DNA of 64,000 nt from Paenibacillus terricola. GTDB taxonomy: Bacteria; Bacillota; Bacilli; Paenibacillales; Paenibacillaceae. Of this stretch, positions 15,883 to 24,246 are shown piece after piece. The position numbers and the translations under genes are program-made. The notes beneath the pieces are model-generated. The model was not told the DNA's origin. It was given only the letters and a program-made list of their open reading frames with translations, and searched no databases. Each line of letters opens with the position of its first letter. Positions within the stretch are counted from its first letter, which is position 1. The stretch spans positions 372,001 to 436,000 of the forward strand of contig NZ_JACXZA010000006.1 in assembly GCF_014779765.1 (NCBI RefSeq), given 5' to 3'.

Positions 15883-17697
15883 TCAAACCACAATTCCCGG
15901 AATCGGTTGATACTCCCCGCTGAATTGATAACGATAGCTGTCTGCTATGCGGATATATCCGAGAATACAATGAGCTCTATCCCTGTATAGAAGACTAGAG
16001 TAATTGAAATTATCTTTGTTACCTTCTGCCACCAGAAGCTTATCATCAACACAGGCTAATACGACACCGATATGATCGTGAGAATCATCAGATAGCAGCT
16101 TATCGTAAATGACAAGATCACCACGTTCCGGTGTGAATCCAGCCTGCCCATCAAGGTAGAAGAAGCCTGTTTCGGGTAATCGAGCCCAATCAAGCCAAGC
16201 GCCAACGCCAGCTAATCGGTATTCCCTGTTCGGATACCGAATGGGCAGTTCAATGCCAACCTGCATACAGCAGTAGTACACGAATGCCGCACACCATTTG
16301 CCCTCTAATACTTTATGGATATCATCCGAGTCCGGCCAATACTTGCAGATCGCTCGGTAACGCTCGTCCTCAGGAACACCCACAATATGCTGCCCTGCAA
16401 GCTTCTCTGCATAATCAGCCAGTTTAAGACGTCGATCTTCATCATTCTGGTGTTCCGTTCCCTTGTGGACGATGCAGCTCTCCGTTTCCGCATTGCCCGG
16501 TTTCTGACTGTGCCTCTGCAATACGATAGCATCCTTGATAATTTCCTCATAAGGCCCATGAACAAGATGCCTGTCATCTTGATAAAAGATAGCTCGAAGA
16601 ATGACAGACAACTCTTCGTTACTGAATAGTTGGGTTTGTCTTAATACTGGACGGGCAGCATCTGCGCTATTGGGACCTGGGAAACTAGTCATTCCGGTTT
16701 TAATCCAATAATAATTGTGCATTAATGCTGCGATCGCAGCGATTTCTGGATTTTGTCCCCTTGTCATAGCAAGCTTAGAAGCATAGTTTGAAACGCTAGA
16801 TAGATAAGCCATCCTATCTTGATTTGTCACCGAGTCCCCAGTTGTATGAAGGACTTTCTCCAGAAACTCTCGCACCTTTGCAACCCGATCGGTCTTCTTC
16901 TGCTCAAGCGTTTCAATTACCCCTACCATTGCACGAAAAACCTGTTCCCAGTCTCGATTCGCATTGTCAATTACATACGTTGGACAAGGCAACCGATCAA
17001 GCAAGTCCAATTCGATCCGCTTGCGGTTTTCCATAAAACGAATATTATCCTCCGTTGCAAAACTGGGCTTGGAACGGATTGAGGAAATCCAAACCTGCTG
17101 CTCTCGCACGCTTGGCTGAGTCAAATAGATTAACATCGGATTCATTGCAGCAATCTGTTCGACAATTCCTTGAATATGCTGCTCGATCTCGCCATCCGTC
17201 GCTTCATAATGTCTGAGCAGATCATGAATCTGATGCTGCAAGAACACCGCTTCAAACACATACACCGTCTCCGAGGTGCTGGCAAGCTCAGCGAAACGTG
17301 CCCATTGCCGTTGAATTGAAAAGGTGAACTCCTCCATGGAGGCGCTAGGCGATTGAGTCCAACAAAGCTCACGAGACCTTAACTCTGCGTAGAGCGCATT
17401 CAACTCGCTGTTCCCCTCCAAATCACGGTAAGGAATCAAAAAATGGCCGCCATCATGAATAGCTCGCGAACGGATTACTTCCGCTATATTCGGATATCGA
17501 TGGAGCAGATCGTCATACTCCTCTTCACGATAGAAAGCATGCCAATTCAAGCTCGCGGGATGCTCCTTGGCACCTTCATCATAAAATTGAGACAGTATGC
17601 CTTGCTCTACGAGGTGGCGCTGCAATCGTTCAGCCAACGTCGATTTCCCCGTACCGCACAGCCCTTCAACCAAGATTAATTTGCAATCGCTTCGCAT
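15883..17697 (-). CDS. P-loop kinase / degenerate HD / CHAP amidase-like fusion protein
   Basis: I choose the ATG at 17697 (GGGAG upstream) because the longer start at 17796 has no ribosome binding site and lies within the preceding gene. The 604-residue product has three parts. Residues 7-260 are a P-loop nucleotide-kinase-like domain (Walker A GLCGTGKST, 12-20). Residues about 275-405 are a helical region resembling a degenerate HD domain (AALMHNYYWIKTG; IIKDAIVLQRH). Residues about 430-585 resemble a CHAP/NlpC-P60-type papain-fold domain, with Cys469 in KWCAAFVYYC and His542 in DHIGVVLA. No signal peptide is present. I do not know this combination; the function is undetermined. Confidence 0.65.
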   Translation of the reverse strand: MRSDCKLILVEGLCGTGKSTLAERLQRHLVEQGILSQFYDEGAKEHPASLNWHAFYREEEYDDLLHRYPNIAEVIRSRAIHDGGHFLIPYRDLEGNSELNALYAELRSRELCWTQSPSASMEEFTFSIQRQWARFAELASTSETVYVFEAVFLQHQIHDLLRHYEATDGEIEQHIQGIVEQIAAMNPMLIYLTQPSVREQQVWISSIRSKPSFATEDNIRFMENRKRIELDLLDRLPCPTYVIDNANRDWEQVFRAMVGVIETLEQKKTDRVAKVREFLEKVLHTTGDSVTNQDRMAYLSSVSNYASKLAMTRGQNPEIAAIAALMHNYYWIKTGMTSFPGPNSADAARPVLRQTQLFSNEELSVILRAIFYQDDRHLVHGPYEEIIKDAIVLQRHSQKPGNAETESCIVHKGTEHQNDEDRRLKLADYAEKLAGQHIVGVPEDERYRAICKYWPDSDDIHKVLEGKWCAAFVYYCCMQVGIELPIRYPNREYRLAGVGAWLDWARLPETGFFYLDGQAGFTPERGDLVIYDKLLSDDSHDHIGVVLACVDDKLLVAEGNKDNFNYSSLLYRDRAHCILGYIRIADSYRYQFSGEYQPIPGIVV

Positions 17698-17779
17698 GAG
17701 CTTCTCCCTATCGTTTGGAACGTTGATTCCAATAGTTTCTCTTATTTGCCTAGTTATTTGTATTCTGAAACGTAACATC

Positions 17780-18064
17780 TTACAATTGAATCCCATTGTC
17801 TATTAACTCAAATTCAAATACCGCATTCGTATAGATCTGTATAGGAGTTCTTGCCCCTACTGATTCAATATGGCTTGTAATCCATATCTCCTCTACCCCA
17901 TCATCATCCTTATCTCTAAGGTCTACCTCAATCGGTTTACATAGAACCCCATCGGAAATGGAACTTATAAATTCATCATCAATTGTCACATTATTACTGG
18001 TGAGTTCCGACAATCTTTCTTCGGTTTGTACTCTTTCTTCCTTGGTCAATGGATACCGTTGCAC
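17780..18064 (-). CDS. Hypothetical protein, possibly a frameshifted remnant
   Basis: A 94-residue frame starting at GTG, with an in-frame TAA just upstream and no clear ribosome binding site. It reads RYPLTKEERVQTEERLSEL, VDLRDKDDDGVEEIWITSHI and PIQIYTNAVFEFELIDNG. The D-K-D-D-D-G-V-E-E-I-W segment resembles an FG-GAP or calcium-loop strand. Upstream, another frame gives a hydrophobic stretch (SLACAIKFSAT) that would make a plausible N-terminus if one base were gained. It ends 83 bases before the fusion gene's ATG. It may be a short intact gene or the tail of a broken exported protein. Confidence 0.4.
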   Translation of the reverse strand: MQRYPLTKEERVQTEERLSELTSNNVTIDDEFISSISDGVLCKPIEVDLRDKDDDGVEEIWITSHIESVGARTPIQIYTNAVFEFELIDNGIQL

Positions 18065-18149
18065 TGAATTTTATCGCACAGGCCAAAGAATAATCCTTTT
18101 TCCAATTATTATATATTGTAACAGTTAAAAACGTTAAGCACCCTAATCA

Positions 18150-18181
18150 AAACGAGGCACTTAAAGTAAAGTGCCCCGTCG
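18150..18181 (-). terminator. Terminator after the conserved gene ending at 18230
   Basis: Minus-strand ACGGGGCACTT and AAGTGCCTCGT pair with one mismatch and are followed by TTTGATT. Confidence 0.55.
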
Positions 18182-18229
18182 ATTATTCCATATATAATTA
18201 GCAGCCCTACTTCCAGAGAGGCCGTATTT

Positions 18230-18700
18230 TTAACCTACCTCATATTCTCCTTTAATGACGAAGAACGAACCCCGAATCGTTCCGGCAAGCTTAGACTTCT
18301 GTCTAGCAAATTTGAATTTCCCCAACTCCGCTGGAACTTCCATTCCCTCGGAAAGCTTAAAGCCGACCGCACGCTTCTTCGAATCATCGACCGTGTACAA
18401 GACGTTGATTCCAAGCCCATCCTCATAGAAGATGAAGGCCCATCTAATATTCTCTACTTGAAAAAGTGACGTTTCCAAAGGTTTGGCCGCAAACTCAATA
18501 TTACGTTCTTCTTTCAACACCCGGTTCACGTACTCCAGCGTCTCTTGGCTCTCGCTCGCCGGTACAACCGTAAATTCATGTTTGTATTTGTTCATAAAAT
18601 AACGGGCTTCATTAGCGCGCAGACCGGCAAGCGCTTCTGTTACTGGCGAAGTTTCCAAACCGACTGTGGACACATTCTTGAAATCAACGATATAGGACAT
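18230..18700 (-). CDS. Conserved protein of unknown function (often labelled phage tail-like)
   Basis: A 156-residue protein starting MSYIVDFKNVSTVGLETSPV and containing GLRANEARYFMNKYKHEFTV, FQVENIRWAFIFYEDGLGIN and GTIRGSFFVIKGEYE. I recall close relatives in Paenibacillus and Bacillus annotated as hypothetical or phage tail protein. There is no phage context here, so I would not adopt the phage label. It is the second gene behind the DoxX-like gene (20-base gap) and shares its palindrome-controlled promoter. It probably functions with DoxX in a stress or redox response, an inference from the operon only. Confidence 0.6.
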   Translation of the reverse strand: MSYIVDFKNVSTVGLETSPVTEALAGLRANEARYFMNKYKHEFTVVPASESQETLEYVNRVLKEERNIEFAAKPLETSLFQVENIRWAFIFYEDGLGINVLYTVDDSKKRAVGFKLSEGMEVPAELGKFKFARQKSKLAGTIRGSFFVIKGEYEVG

Positions 18701-18720
18701 TGTTTATCTCTCCTCTTAGT

Positions 18721-19143
18721 TTAAAGTTTACGATTGTTCGGGCGCAGCGCCCACGAGGCAATATTCAGAACGGCATAGAACAACGGCAGGATCATATTGA
18801 ACCCGTAATCACCATAATCGTCAGCGAGTGCATGGGAGAAAGCCGCGCCAGTCATTAGAAAGAAGATACCAGCGTGAGCCCATTCCTTGAGCCGCGGAAA
18901 GCCAGGTGCAATGATCGCTAGGACGCCAAGCAATTTCCAAGTCCCGAGAATGTTCGTGATGTATAACGGGAAACCGATATCCGTTACTAACTCGACATTG
19001 CCCCCATATCGCATCAGTTGACCAATGCCGCTCATCGTAATCGATACTGCGAGCAGTAAAGTGACGGTCCAATAGGTAATCGTTTGTATGCGTGACTGTG
19101 CCCCTGATCTTACGGTGTTTCCAGTAACGTTAATCGTACGCAT
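18721..19143 (-). CDS. DoxX-like membrane protein
   Basis: A 140-residue protein with four predicted membrane helices, at about residues 22-42, 55-80, 88-108 and 112-135. It contains MSGIGQLMRYGGNVELVTDI, GFPLYITNILGTWKLLGVLA and PRLKEWAHAGIFFLMTGAAF, the DoxX-family pattern. Upstream lies a strong promoter (TTGACT-18-TATAAT) overlapped by two palindromes, so expression is almost certainly repressed until an inducer appears. DoxX relatives are linked to quinone or thiosulfate redox chemistry and oxidative-stress complexes in other bacteria; this member's role is unknown. It is first in an operon with the conserved gene at 18230-18700. Confidence 0.85.
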   Translation of the reverse strand: MRTINVTGNTVRSGAQSRIQTITYWTVTLLLAVSITMSGIGQLMRYGGNVELVTDIGFPLYITNILGTWKLLGVLAIIAPGFPRLKEWAHAGIFFLMTGAAFSHALADDYGDYGFNMILPLFYAVLNIASWALRPNNRKL

Positions 19144-19204
19144 TCGTTTGTTCCTCCTCCAAGTTTCGGATTGTCATATTAGTGAAATAATTGCTTTCTT
19201 ATCG

Positions 19205-19256
19205 GACACCATTTGGTGTCTAATTGATTATAAGACACCAAATGGTGTCCAGTCAA
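19205..19256 (-). promoter_or_regulatory. DoxX promoter with duplicated palindromic operator
   Basis: The minus strand has TTGACT, 18 bases, TATAAT (19256 down to 19227). One palindrome, GACACCATTTGGTGTC, fills the spacer (19234-19249). A second, GACACCAAATGGTGTC, lies just downstream of the -10 box (19205-19220). The two are exact reverse complements of each other. Such placement implies repression by a dimeric regulator occupying both sites. No regulator gene is adjacent. Confidence 0.8.
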
Positions 19257-19287
19257 TAGTCCTTATTAAAAAATGTATAATCCATAC

Positions 19288-19323
19288 AAAAAAAAAGGAT
19301 GAAGGCTTCGCCTCATCCTTTAA
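19288..19323 (-). terminator. Terminator after the TMEM175-like gene
   Basis: AAAGGATGAGGC pairs with GCC-TTCATCCTTT (one bulge). The minus strand then has TTTTTTTT. Confidence 0.8.
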
Positions 19324-19336
19324 AACCACTTGTTAT

Positions 19337-19921
19337 TCAGCTTGCTTTATTGTGCAGAGCGTGCTCGATTCGCTTGTCTGGCACGAACCAGACCACGGCA
19401 ACAAGTACAAAGAAGAAGCCGGATATCCATGTACTCGCATATGCAGTCAAGACTGCGGTCAAGTAAAGCAATGGAGATAGTTTCCCCTTCCAGTCTTTCC
19501 CGATCAATCGAACGAAATTAGGATCGTGGGCATGCTGCTTAAAAATCCCGCGCTGAAGCAGCCAATACGCAGATGCCGCTAGCAGTAGAATAATACCGTA
19601 CAGCGCTGTTGGAGTGGCAGCAAAATGGCTGTCTCCCATCCAAGCTGTCGTGAACGGTATAAGGGACAACCAGAAAAGAAGCAGCAGGTTAAGCCACATC
19701 AACCCCCCGTTCATCGTTCGAACCATATGCAGGAGATGATGATGATTGTTCCAGTAGATGCCAACATAAACAAAACTGAAAATGTAGCTAAGTATTTTGG
19801 GGCCCAGTTCGATCAATGCGTTCCAGTCATGGCCTTCCGGCACTTTAAATTCTAACACCATGATCGTAATGATGATCGCCAACACACCATCGCTGAAGGC
19901 TTCCATCCGATTCGCTTTCAG
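19337..19921 (-). CDS. TMEM175-family potassium channel-like protein with probable CTG start
   Basis: The protein contains MEAFSDGVLAIIITIMVLEF and further helices (YIFSFVYVGIYWNNHHHLLH, LLLLFWLSLIPFTTAWM), the bacterial TMEM175 (DUF1211) pattern of six membrane helices. The family signature is R-x-x-x-F-S-D. With the ATG at 19906 that Arg would be lost. Reading upstream adds M-K-A-N-R from a CTG codon at 19921, with GAGGAAAAGGTG correctly spaced before it; a stop lies four codons further up. I therefore set a CTG start. Bacterial members form tetrameric potassium-permeable channels. Single-gene unit. Confidence 0.8.
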   Translation of the reverse strand: MKANRMEAFSDGVLAIIITIMVLEFKVPEGHDWNALIELGPKILSYIFSFVYVGIYWNNHHHLLHMVRTMNGGLMWLNLLLLFWLSLIPFTTAWMGDSHFAATPTALYGIILLLAASAYWLLQRGIFKQHAHDPNFVRLIGKDWKGKLSPLLYLTAVLTAYASTWISGFFFVLVAVVWFVPDKRIEHALHNKAS

Positions 19922-20011
19922 AGTGCTTCACCTTTTCCTCGCATCGCGACTTTTCCCCTACTATATCACAATCTCAGCTCTATCCTCTATTCGTTATTCT
20001 GATCAATCGCA

Positions 20012-22444
20012 CTAGAACGACACTTCGATGAAGCTTCCCGTATAATGCACATCTTTAATCGTCGGAGACTGAGGCGGCTGCGAGACCTGGGAATCGAACA
20101 GCATAATGATCAGCTTGCGTTGATTGATCATGCCGGGATAGGAGCCTTGCCTATCGCCGATCGCCAACACTCTTCGTTCCTCGTCCCAGTGCATGGACAT
20201 AATTGCGCAGCTGCCCGTCTCATAGCTGTAATTGTCGTTCTCATCCTCATAGTAGTCGAACGAGCCGTTCTGACCCGCATACACTCGGATGTACAAGTAC
20301 TCGTGGGAATGATCCTCAACATGCTGTAAGTCGTCGCCCATCGGCAGGATGGATCCGGAACGAACATAGAGAGGAATTCGCTCAAGAGGAGCATTCGCTG
20401 CAATGGTCTGGCCGCCCTGATGAACGCTATGCTCCCAATAGTCGTACCACGTGGAGCCTGCTGGCAAATATACGTTTCTCGTCTTATCCGCCCCTTCGAT
20501 CGGCGTCGACCCGATATCATAGTACATAGGCTTCGTAATCGGGCAGACCATCAGAGCCGAACCGAACATGAACTGATCGTCGATATCGAAGGTTCCGCTG
20601 TCATGACGGAAATCGAACGGCAGCGCACGCATTAGCGTATAGTCCTCCCGGAAGACGCGAGCCGCCAAGGAGTAAATATACGGAAGAAGCCGATAGCGAA
20701 GCCGGAGGAAAAAGACAAGCGTCTCGTAAAAAGGCTCGCCCGGCTCGCCGAACCGCCATATTTCGCGGGGAGTGTCCGTGCCATGAGACCGGAACATCGG
20801 CAGAAATGCACCATATTGGAACCATCGCACGTATAATTCGCGATAGCCCAAATCCTCGACGCCAGCATCGTAATCTCCGTTCCAGAACCACAGGTCGGGC
20901 TTGTTCTGAACGAAGAAGGCGCCTATATCCAACGTCCAATAAGGAGAGCCCGTTGCACAGAAATTCAATCCGTCCGGAATTTGTTTGCGCAGCGTCTCCC
21001 AATTGGCGGCAATATCCCCCGACCAAGTGATCGTGCCGTAACGATGCTGTCCCGCATAAGCGGATCGGGTCAAATTGACTACCCGTTTGCTGTCGCTCGC
21101 AGCACGCTGACCTTCGTAAATGCCGCGAGAGTGAAGCAGCGAATAGGCATTGATGTAAGCTGGATCCAGATAGAGCTTCGCTTCCTCCGTATTGATCCGC
21201 AGCCTCTCCTCCGGCTCGGGCTTCACGGCTCCCTTCCAATCGGCCTCGAACGGCTCCGTGCAATCGCACCACCATGCATCGATGCCATGAGCGAACAAAC
21301 CCTCGTATGCTTGTTTCCAGTAAAGGCTTCTCGCTTTCTCCGAGAACGCATCGTAATTGGCTCGATTGCCTAGCAATCCTCCGTGTTCAGCCATCTCTCT
21401 ATGATTGTCGCTGTTCGGATTCATGATCGGCCAGATGGATACCATCAAGCGCGCATCCAATTGGTGAAGCTCCTCCATCATCTTCTTCGGATCGGGAAAC
21501 CGCTCCGGATCAAGCGTCTTCTGTCCCCATAGCTCGCCTGTCCAAGATTTCCAGTCCAGAACGATGCAATCGATCGGCAGCTGTCGCGACCGAAATTCGC
21601 GAACGGTATCGATCAGCTCCTGCGAAGAGGTGTAACGCTCTTTGGATTGTACATAACCGAATGCCCACTTCGGCAGCATCGGCGCCTTGCCGGTCAAGAA
21701 CCTGACGCCTTGCACGACCCCATCCAATTCCGGACCGTAAATGAAATAGTAGTCCATCTCATCGTCCACGTCGGTCGATAGATAAGAGCCGAACGCGTCG
21801 TCATGAAAGGTCATAAGAGAATAGCTGTCGACCAGAATCCCATACCCGAGAGTCGAGACAAGGACGGGGACAACCGCCTTCATATTTTGCTGATAGAGAT
21901 ATTGATGCTGCCCCCGCAGGTTGAACATGCCTTCTTCATGCGATCCGAGCCCGTATAACGCCTCGTCATCCTGCCATTCGAACGCCAGCTTCGTACGGTA
22001 GGCTTGCCGGTCGACGACCTTCTTGATATTGCCCGCCCGGACCCTCAGCCCATCCGCTCCTTGTCCTGTTTCGAGCAGGGCGTCTTCGTCGAAGACCGAT
22101 TTGACGACGTCGACGGGCACAAGCGTTTTACCGCCTCGGTTCGGCTCTCTCGTCAGCAGTTTTCCTCCGGCATCGTAATAGGCCAAAGCGCATGTTCTTT
22201 TATCGATATGGATAGAAAGCTCGGTTGTACTTAATTTCACATAGTCATTCTCGTCTTGAATGACATAAGGGGAGGTGTTCGCCTCCCGCGGCACGATCAT
22301 CAGGCTTTCCTGCTCGCTGAACGAAGTCTCCACCGTATAACGAATACGTACGATGCGGCTTGCGCAAACCGTTAGCTGCAGCCTGCCCTCCGTCGTCTCC
22401 AGCACAAGTCCGTCCGGCACCGCATCATGCTTTAAGATTGGCAT
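20012..22444 (-). CDS. GH31 alpha-glycosidase (alpha-xylosidase/alpha-glucosidase type)
   Basis: An 810-residue enzyme with the GH31 layout: N-terminal beta-sandwich (ALYGLGSHEEGMFNLRGQHQ, 162-181), TIM barrel, and C-terminal sandwiches. The nucleophile is Asp394 in WWCDCTEPF and the acid/base is Asp477 in TITWSGDIAA. GSPYWTLDIGAFF and RSHGTDTPREIWRFGEPGEP are also typical. There is no signal peptide, so it acts on imported sugar. It is the last gene of the binding protein-permease-permease operon, starting 15 bases after the second permease stop. It should process the oligosaccharide taken up by that transporter. Alpha-xyloside versus alpha-glucoside preference is not resolved. Confidence 0.9.
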   Translation of the reverse strand: MPILKHDAVPDGLVLETTEGRLQLTVCASRIVRIRYTVETSFSEQESLMIVPREANTSPYVIQDENDYVKLSTTELSIHIDKRTCALAYYDAGGKLLTREPNRGGKTLVPVDVVKSVFDEDALLETGQGADGLRVRAGNIKKVVDRQAYRTKLAFEWQDDEALYGLGSHEEGMFNLRGQHQYLYQQNMKAVVPVLVSTLGYGILVDSYSLMTFHDDAFGSYLSTDVDDEMDYYFIYGPELDGVVQGVRFLTGKAPMLPKWAFGYVQSKERYTSSQELIDTVREFRSRQLPIDCIVLDWKSWTGELWGQKTLDPERFPDPKKMMEELHQLDARLMVSIWPIMNPNSDNHREMAEHGGLLGNRANYDAFSEKARSLYWKQAYEGLFAHGIDAWWCDCTEPFEADWKGAVKPEPEERLRINTEEAKLYLDPAYINAYSLLHSRGIYEGQRAASDSKRVVNLTRSAYAGQHRYGTITWSGDIAANWETLRKQIPDGLNFCATGSPYWTLDIGAFFVQNKPDLWFWNGDYDAGVEDLGYRELYVRWFQYGAFLPMFRSHGTDTPREIWRFGEPGEPFYETLVFFLRLRYRLLPYIYSLAARVFREDYTLMRALPFDFRHDSGTFDIDDQFMFGSALMVCPITKPMYYDIGSTPIEGADKTRNVYLPAGSTWYDYWEHSVHQGGQTIAANAPLERIPLYVRSGSILPMGDDLQHVEDHSHEYLYIRVYAGQNGSFDYYEDENDNYSYETGSCAIMSMHWDEERRVLAIGDRQGSYPGMINQRKLIIMLFDSQVSQPPQSPTIKDVHYTGSFIEVSF

Positions 22445-22459
22445 AGCTTCCTCCTTCTC

Positions 22460-23284
22460 TTACCCTTTCACGGATCCGCTCGTCATGCCGGCAATAATGA
22501 AGCGCTGACCGAGCAGGTAGATGATAATAACGGGCAAAATCGTCAAAATAATATCTGCGCTCACCAAATTCCACGACTGCTGAAACTGCCCGAAAAAGTT
22601 ATAAACAGCCAGCGTCATCGGCCACTTCTGAGCACTGTTCAAATAATACAACGGCATTAGAAACTCGTTCCACGTATTGAGGAAAGATAAGATGAAGACC
22701 GTCACCGCGGCCGGCTGAAGCATCGGAAAAATAACAGAGAAAAACAACCTAAGCGAACCGCATCCATCGATGACGCCCGCTTCGTCCAGCTCCTTCGGCA
22801 CGCCTCCGATAAACCCGTACAGGATGAACACGCTGAATGGAATTTGCGTGACCATGTACAGAACGATGATGCCCGCTTGGGTGTTCATCAGATGCGTCCA
22901 CTTCATCACATCGATCAATGTAAAATAGTTGAGCGGCAAGGCGATTCCCATGATCATAAACAAGTACAGAAAGCGATAGAACTTCGTCTTGTTTCGTCCA
23001 AGCACATAGGCCGCCATCGACGAGAAGAGTATGCAGAGCAGAGACGATACGGTCGAATACAGCAAGCTGTTCGCAAAGGAACGGCCCAGCTTGCCCTTCT
23101 CGATAACCGTCGCGAAATTCGAGAAATGCAGTTCGCGAGGAAGGCTGAAGCTCATGGAACTGGCTTCGGGCGCCGCCTTCAGCGCATTGACGACTATGAG
23201 CAAGATCGGGATGATCGCAATAAGACTTACCAAGCCGATCACGATATTCTGAATGGGGCCTCTTATCCATTGTTTGGTTATCAT
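22460..23284 (-). CDS. CUT1 sugar ABC transporter permease (MalG-like)
   Basis: A 274-residue inner-membrane protein with six predicted helices. The cytoplasmic coupling (EAA-type) loop is LDEAGVIDGCGSLRLFFSVI. The N-terminus IVIGLVSLIAIIPILLIVVN and the C-terminal RFIIAGMTSGSVKG end are typical of MalG-like subunits. It overlaps the upstream permease by four bases, indicating translational coupling. The ATPase partner is absent from the window, as usual for Bacilli that share an MsmX-type ATPase. Confidence 0.9.
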   Translation of the reverse strand: MITKQWIRGPIQNIVIGLVSLIAIIPILLIVVNALKAAPEASSMSFSLPRELHFSNFATVIEKGKLGRSFANSLLYSTVSSLLCILFSSMAAYVLGRNKTKFYRFLYLFMIMGIALPLNYFTLIDVMKWTHLMNTQAGIIVLYMVTQIPFSVFILYGFIGGVPKELDEAGVIDGCGSLRLFFSVIFPMLQPAAVTVFILSFLNTWNEFLMPLYYLNSAQKWPMTLAVYNFFGQFQQSWNLVSADIILTILPVIIIYLLGQRFIIAGMTSGSVKG

Positions 23285-24153
23285 CCGTTCTGTTCCTCTC
23301 TTGACATCAGCTTAATGGCGAAGTAGCCCAGTATGGTCATAATGACAAACAGCACGGTAATCAATGCTGTGCCGATGCCGTAGCTTCCGAGAGTAAACTG
23401 ATTGAATACCTGCGTGTATACGACCTCCGTGGCATACCCCGGGCCGCCATTGGTCAGAACGTACACCGTATCGAATATTTTCAGGCCATACAGTAGATTC
23501 AGCACGGTCGTAACCGTAAGAGCCGGCATAAGCAGCGGCAAGGTAATATATTTGAACTTCAGCCAAGGACCCGCTCCATCGATATCCGCAGCTTCGTAGT
23601 AGGAGTGCGAGATCGACTGAATGCCAGCCAACAGAATGACCATAATGTACCCTGCGCCTTTCCATACATCGACCGCAATAATGGACTTGAAAGCCCAATT
23701 TATGTCCGTCAACCAGTGCTGCGTCCACTGATTTAATCCAACTGCGCGCAGCACGCCGTTCACTAAACCGGTCTCCGGATTGAAGATGGACTTGAATATA
23801 ATACCCACCACCAGCATCGGGACGACGGAAGGCAAAAAGATGACGACGCGATGAACGTTTTTCAGCTTGATCCCTTTATTCACGAGGACCGCTATGAGCA
23901 GACCAACGATGGTTTTGAGAACGATCGTTGCAATTGTAAAAACGACTGTATTGCGAATGCCATGCATGAAGTTTTCATCCGACGAGAAAATCGTACGATA
24001 GTTGTCCAGCCCGACATAATGAATCGCTCTCGAATAGCTGTTCCAGTCCGTGAAGGACAGGTAAATCCCCATCAAGCTGGGAACAACCGCAAATACAATG
24101 TAGAAGAACAACGCGATAGCGATAAAATAAAACGGATATATGCGTCTAGTCAT
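23281..24153 (-). CDS. CUT1 sugar ABC transporter permease (MalF-like)
   Basis: A 290-residue membrane protein beginning MTRRIYPFYFIAIALFFYIV. The coupling loop YEAADIDGAGPWLKFKYITL and the segment LYGLKIFDTVYVLTNGGPGY are classic for MalF/UgpA-type subunits. It lies between the binding protein and the MalG-like permease. A 93-base gap with a GC-rich hairpin separates it from the binding protein gene. It forms the translocation pore with the following permease. Confidence 0.9.
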   Translation of the reverse strand: MTRRIYPFYFIAIALFFYIVFAVVPSLMGIYLSFTDWNSYSRAIHYVGLDNYRTIFSSDENFMHGIRNTVVFTIATIVLKTIVGLLIAVLVNKGIKLKNVHRVVIFLPSVVPMLVVGIIFKSIFNPETGLVNGVLRAVGLNQWTQHWLTDINWAFKSIIAVDVWKGAGYIMVILLAGIQSISHSYYEAADIDGAGPWLKFKYITLPLLMPALTVTTVLNLLYGLKIFDTVYVLTNGGPGYATEVVYTQVFNQFTLGSYGIGTALITVLFVIMTILGYFAIKLMSREEQNG

Positions 24154-24188
24154 GATCCACTCCCCGTCCCATCAAGCATTCGATCGAA

Positions 24189-24223
24189 CAGGGCCCGATA
24201 TCAACGTTCATCATCGAGCCCTG
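24189..24223 (-). other. Intercistronic hairpin between binding protein and permease genes
   Basis: CAGGGC-C-CGAT pairs with ATCG-A-GCCCTG, ten pairs with one mismatch. There is no T-run, so it is more likely a processing or stabilising structure than a full terminator. It could raise the level of the binding protein relative to the permeases. Confidence 0.4.
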
Positions 24224-24246
24224 CATCATCTCCTATGCGGCGTATC

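Noticed and set aside
18230-18700. Prophage gene (tail-like annotation)
   Set aside because: No other phage genes, integrase or attachment repeats are nearby, and it is in an operon with a DoxX-like gene.
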